Below, piece by piece: positions 31,765 through 33,777 of a DNA stretch of 33,777 nt. The DNA comes from a virus. The position numbers and the translations under genes were made by a program. How positions within the stretch are numbered: the stretch's first letter is position 1; every line of letters starts with the position of its first letter. Where the stretch lies: positions 1 to 33,777 of IMG/VR virus record IMGVR_UViG_3300025128_000170. The stretch is one strand, 5' to 3'. The notes beneath the pieces were generated by a model. The model searched no databases. It was given only the letters and a program-made list of their open reading frames with translations, and was not told the origin of the DNA.

Positions 31765-33369
31765 TTAGTTTTGCCTACCAATACCATAGAATGGTGAAGC
31801 CCAGAAGCGATATTGCCTATCTGAAGATAAATTTGCCTTAATTGCATCTTTCTCTAATTTATCCATAACGTTCTGAAATCTTCTACCTACTCTCATAGAT
31901 GCTCTCTTATCGTCTTGTTTTTGTATACCAGCTTCCATATCTATCAAGAGTTTTTCAGCGTAGTCATCTAATAACTTAGCTCTTGTTTTGTTGTCTGATG
32001 GAATGTAATAAGCAAACCCTGCTCTTGGATTAACTCCTAATGCAGCATTCGTTCCTGCTACGGTGTTGACCATAACACTACCAGCTACACCTAATCTAGT
32101 ACCAAGGTGTACCGCTTTTTGTTTATCTGCTACTTTTTCAGAATTAAATAATCTACCCTTTGTTTCTTCTTGAAGAACACCTAAAGATACATAACCTGAA
32201 TATAATTTAACATCTTTAATTTGTCTAAACTCGTATGCTTTCTGCGCTTTAGCGCTGTACATTTGTAAAGGTATAGAAACTGTAACATGTGGTTTATTAG
32301 CTACGGTCATACCGTGATACATTCTACCCATATGAGAATTAAATGTACCAACGTAGTGATTAATATGTTCTATGGTCGATGTTGTGTTTTGTCTTGTGCC
32401 ATGTTTTGCTAATTTACCTAGTATTCTTTGCATAGCAGCTCTGCTTGTAGATTCAGCATATTCTATTGCTCCACCCCTCCCCTTTGCAATTGTTCCTTTG
32501 TCTAATTTTCTTACTTGTTCTGGTGTAGGTTTATCTGTTTTGTATTTCTTTTTAGCAATCTTTTTCATATTCTGAACAGCAGGGTTCCAGTTTGTTGATA
32601 TCTCTTTATTAAAATGATTTCTAATTCTATCTCTTAATTCCTTTTCGCCCTTTTTACCATCTGCTAACATTGCATCGATTTCACCCTGAGTACCGACTGG
32701 GTCATTCATACCGTGTTGATTAGCTTCTGATATAAGCATGTCTGTCATTTCGATAGGTATTAATTTATTACCAATTTTATATATAGCATCAGTTGGATTT
32801 GTTAATCCTATACCTTTACCTTTGACTGCATCTATATTATAATCAGTTAATACTTTAGTTTGTTCTTCTGGCATCATAGCACCGGGTGTAGGTTTTATAT
32901 CTGTAACTCCATAATCTCTTTTACCTAAACCAGCAGTTTTATTTATATCTTTAAGTAAAGTTTTAGAATAAGTGGCTACATTTCTTCGGTAAGTTCTAAA
33001 AGCATCTCTTACAAATTTCTGTTCTAAATCTTTATTATCTTCAGCTAAAACAGCAGTTACAGCAGCTTCTGGTAGTCCTGCAAGTCTTGCTATATTAACA
33101 AGATTACGTTTTGGACTTTTCAAAGACCTTTCAAACGCCTTTACACCTGCTTTACTATTTGCGTGCTGGTACCAAACAGCACTACCGGGAACTCTAGTTG
33201 TAGTAGCCGCTAATCCTGTAGAACCACCTGCACCTATCAAAGTAGCTGATTCAATCATTTGAAACTTAGCAGGTGACCTAGAATTTAACCAAGTTCTACG
33301 TTGACCTCTGACACCTATCTGAGGTGCAAAACCAGCTACAGTGGCTAGTTTCCTAATTTTATCAGGCAT
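31765..33369 (-). CDS. 534-aa structural-type protein of unknown function
   Basis: A 534-aa, Lys/Arg-rich protein lying between the tail-completion-like gene and the tail tube. It begins with a basic, Ala-rich stretch (MPDKIRKLATVAGFAPQIGV), has many charged helices (EKELRDRIRNHFNKEI, KNMKKIAKKKYKT-like) and a middle part with HGTRQNTTSTIEHINHYVG. No enzyme motif, signal peptide or clear membrane span is seen. By position it could be a neck, head-to-tail or internal virion protein. I do not recognise the family. It ends 66 bases before the tail promoter. Confidence 0.6.
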   Translation of the reverse strand: MPDKIRKLATVAGFAPQIGVRGQRRTWLNSRSPAKFQMIESATLIGAGGSTGLAATTTRVPGSAVWYQHANSKAGVKAFERSLKSPKRNLVNIARLAGLPEAAVTAVLAEDNKDLEQKFVRDAFRTYRRNVATYSKTLLKDINKTAGLGKRDYGVTDIKPTPGAMMPEEQTKVLTDYNIDAVKGKGIGLTNPTDAIYKIGNKLIPIEMTDMLISEANQHGMNDPVGTQGEIDAMLADGKKGEKELRDRIRNHFNKEISTNWNPAVQNMKKIAKKKYKTDKPTPEQVRKLDKGTIAKGRGGAIEYAESTSRAAMQRILGKLAKHGTRQNTTSTIEHINHYVGTFNSHMGRMYHGMTVANKPHVTVSIPLQMYSAKAQKAYEFRQIKDVKLYSGYVSLGVLQEETKGRLFNSEKVADKQKAVHLGTRLGVAGSVMVNTVAGTNAALGVNPRAGFAYYIPSDNKTRAKLLDDYAEKLLIDMEAGIQKQDDKRASMRVGRRFQNVMDKLEKDAIKANLSSDRQYRFWASPFYGIGRQN

Positions 33370-33777
33370 TATGTCCTGAAATTTTTAAAGTATAGTGAAA
33401 ACTGTGCAGTTGCACCATACCATTGTAAATTATCTAAAAATCCAATATCTCTCCATGCATCGAGGTGTCTTTCTAAAACTTCTAACTCTTCCTCTTCATA
33501 GATAGTCCAATCTATATCTGATATCTCGTTTGCTATATTTAACATCATCCAATTTAACAGTTTACGTTGTTTATATACATCGCTTCCTATTGTAAGTGAT
33601 GTTTCTTTTTCACATATGATGTGAACTAAATATTGAACTCCATACACTTCACCTGTACCAGACGCCCCGCTAGCACCAAATGTCACGTCCTGTCCGAAGA
33701 ATTGCTCTTCAAAACCAGAACCAATCATTTGAACAATAATAGCAGGAAACTTTAAATCTTCAGTTTCAGGAAACTCA
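33369..33777 (-). CDS. tail completion/terminator-like protein, start beyond the right edge
   Basis: At least 136 residues; the frame stays open through the right edge. The part before the first Met in the window (33728) reads EFPETEDLKFPAIIVQ, which looks like the usual beginning of phage tail terminators (xxFPxxxFxxPAIIV), so the true start lies further right and the ATG at 33728 is probably internal. After that come EVYGVQYLVHIICEKETSLT and LERHLDAWRDIGFLDNLQWY. Length and pattern match proteins that close the tail top and join it to the neck. Its stop overlaps the next ATG by one base. Confidence 0.6.
   Translation of the reverse strand, partial: EFPETEDLKFPAIIVQMIGSGFEEQFFGQDVTFGASGASGTGEVYGVQYLVHIICEKETSLTIGSDVYKQRKLLNWMMLNIANEISDIDWTIYEEEELEVLERHLDAWRDIGFLDNLQWYGATAQFSLYFKNFRT

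Noticed and set aside
1-33777. CRISPR array, tRNA genes or insertion sequences
   Set aside because: No regularly spaced repeats, cloverleaf-like segments, transposase motifs or terminal repeats were seen on reading either strand.

Overview
The window reads as part of the genome of a tailed virus (Caudoviricetes-like) of an archaeon, most likely a marine planktonic one. Archaeal signs are a family B DNA polymerase next to an archaeo-eukaryotic-type primase, and a recurring promoter element (CTTTATATA or CTTTTATATA) placed before gene blocks where an archaeal TATA box would sit. The tail genes are those of a classical tailed virus. The sequence is AT-rich and densely packed, with many ATGA and TAATG stop/start overlaps and Shine-Dalgarno sites such as AAGGAG. 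The host cannot be fixed from this window. A B12-dependent ribonucleotide reductase and a phytoene-synthase-like gene would suit a Nitrososphaeria (Marine Group I) or a Marine Group II host; this is inference.

Layout. (1) 1-3533, + strand: the end of a gene entering from the left, a small heat-shock protein, an AbrB-like protein, seven small unknown genes and a GT25-type glycosyltransferase. (2) 3533-9325, +: a AAA+ ATPase (possible replicative helicase), a MazG-like pyrophosphohydrolase, a short phytoene-synthase-like protein, a run of three tiny zinc-ribbon proteins, a conserved small protein, and PolB with an unusual motif C. (3) 9322-12132, +: a modification cassette with a PKHD-type 2-oxoglutarate oxygenase, a GT25/COLGALT-like glycosyltransferase, a glycosyltransferase like the GT domain of animal procollagen lysyl hydroxylase (PLOD), and a lysyl-hydroxylase-like oxygenase matching the PLOD catalytic domain. 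(4) 12189-17189, +: an Sm-like small protein, a HAD-like protein lacking the nucleophile Asp, the primase, an HNH-like protein, a Cys-rich peptide and a class II ribonucleotide reductase. (5) 33777-17186, - strand: the tail module in transcription order: tail-completion-like protein (partial), unknown virion protein, two paralogous tail-tube proteins, two or three tail-assembly-chaperone-like proteins, tape measure, a 1617-aa protein with a LamG-like domain, a 1000-aa baseplate/fibre protein and a gpD/XkdQ-like hub protein. The two arms meet tail to tail with interlocked stop codons.

How the genes fit together: the + arm supplies nucleotides (RNR, MazG-like), replication (PolB, primase, AAA+), host-metabolism functions and protein glycosylation. 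The - arm builds the tail. The most unusual content is the viral lysine-hydroxylation/glycosylation cassette, in which the two catalytic ends of eukaryotic PLOD occur as two overlapping genes beside a COLGALT-like enzyme. Next are the phytoene-synthase homologue and short hairpins predicted at the 5' ends of three promoter-linked transcripts. Terminase, portal, capsid and tail sheath genes are not seen here. No tRNA, CRISPR array, insertion sequence, integrase or attachment site was found.
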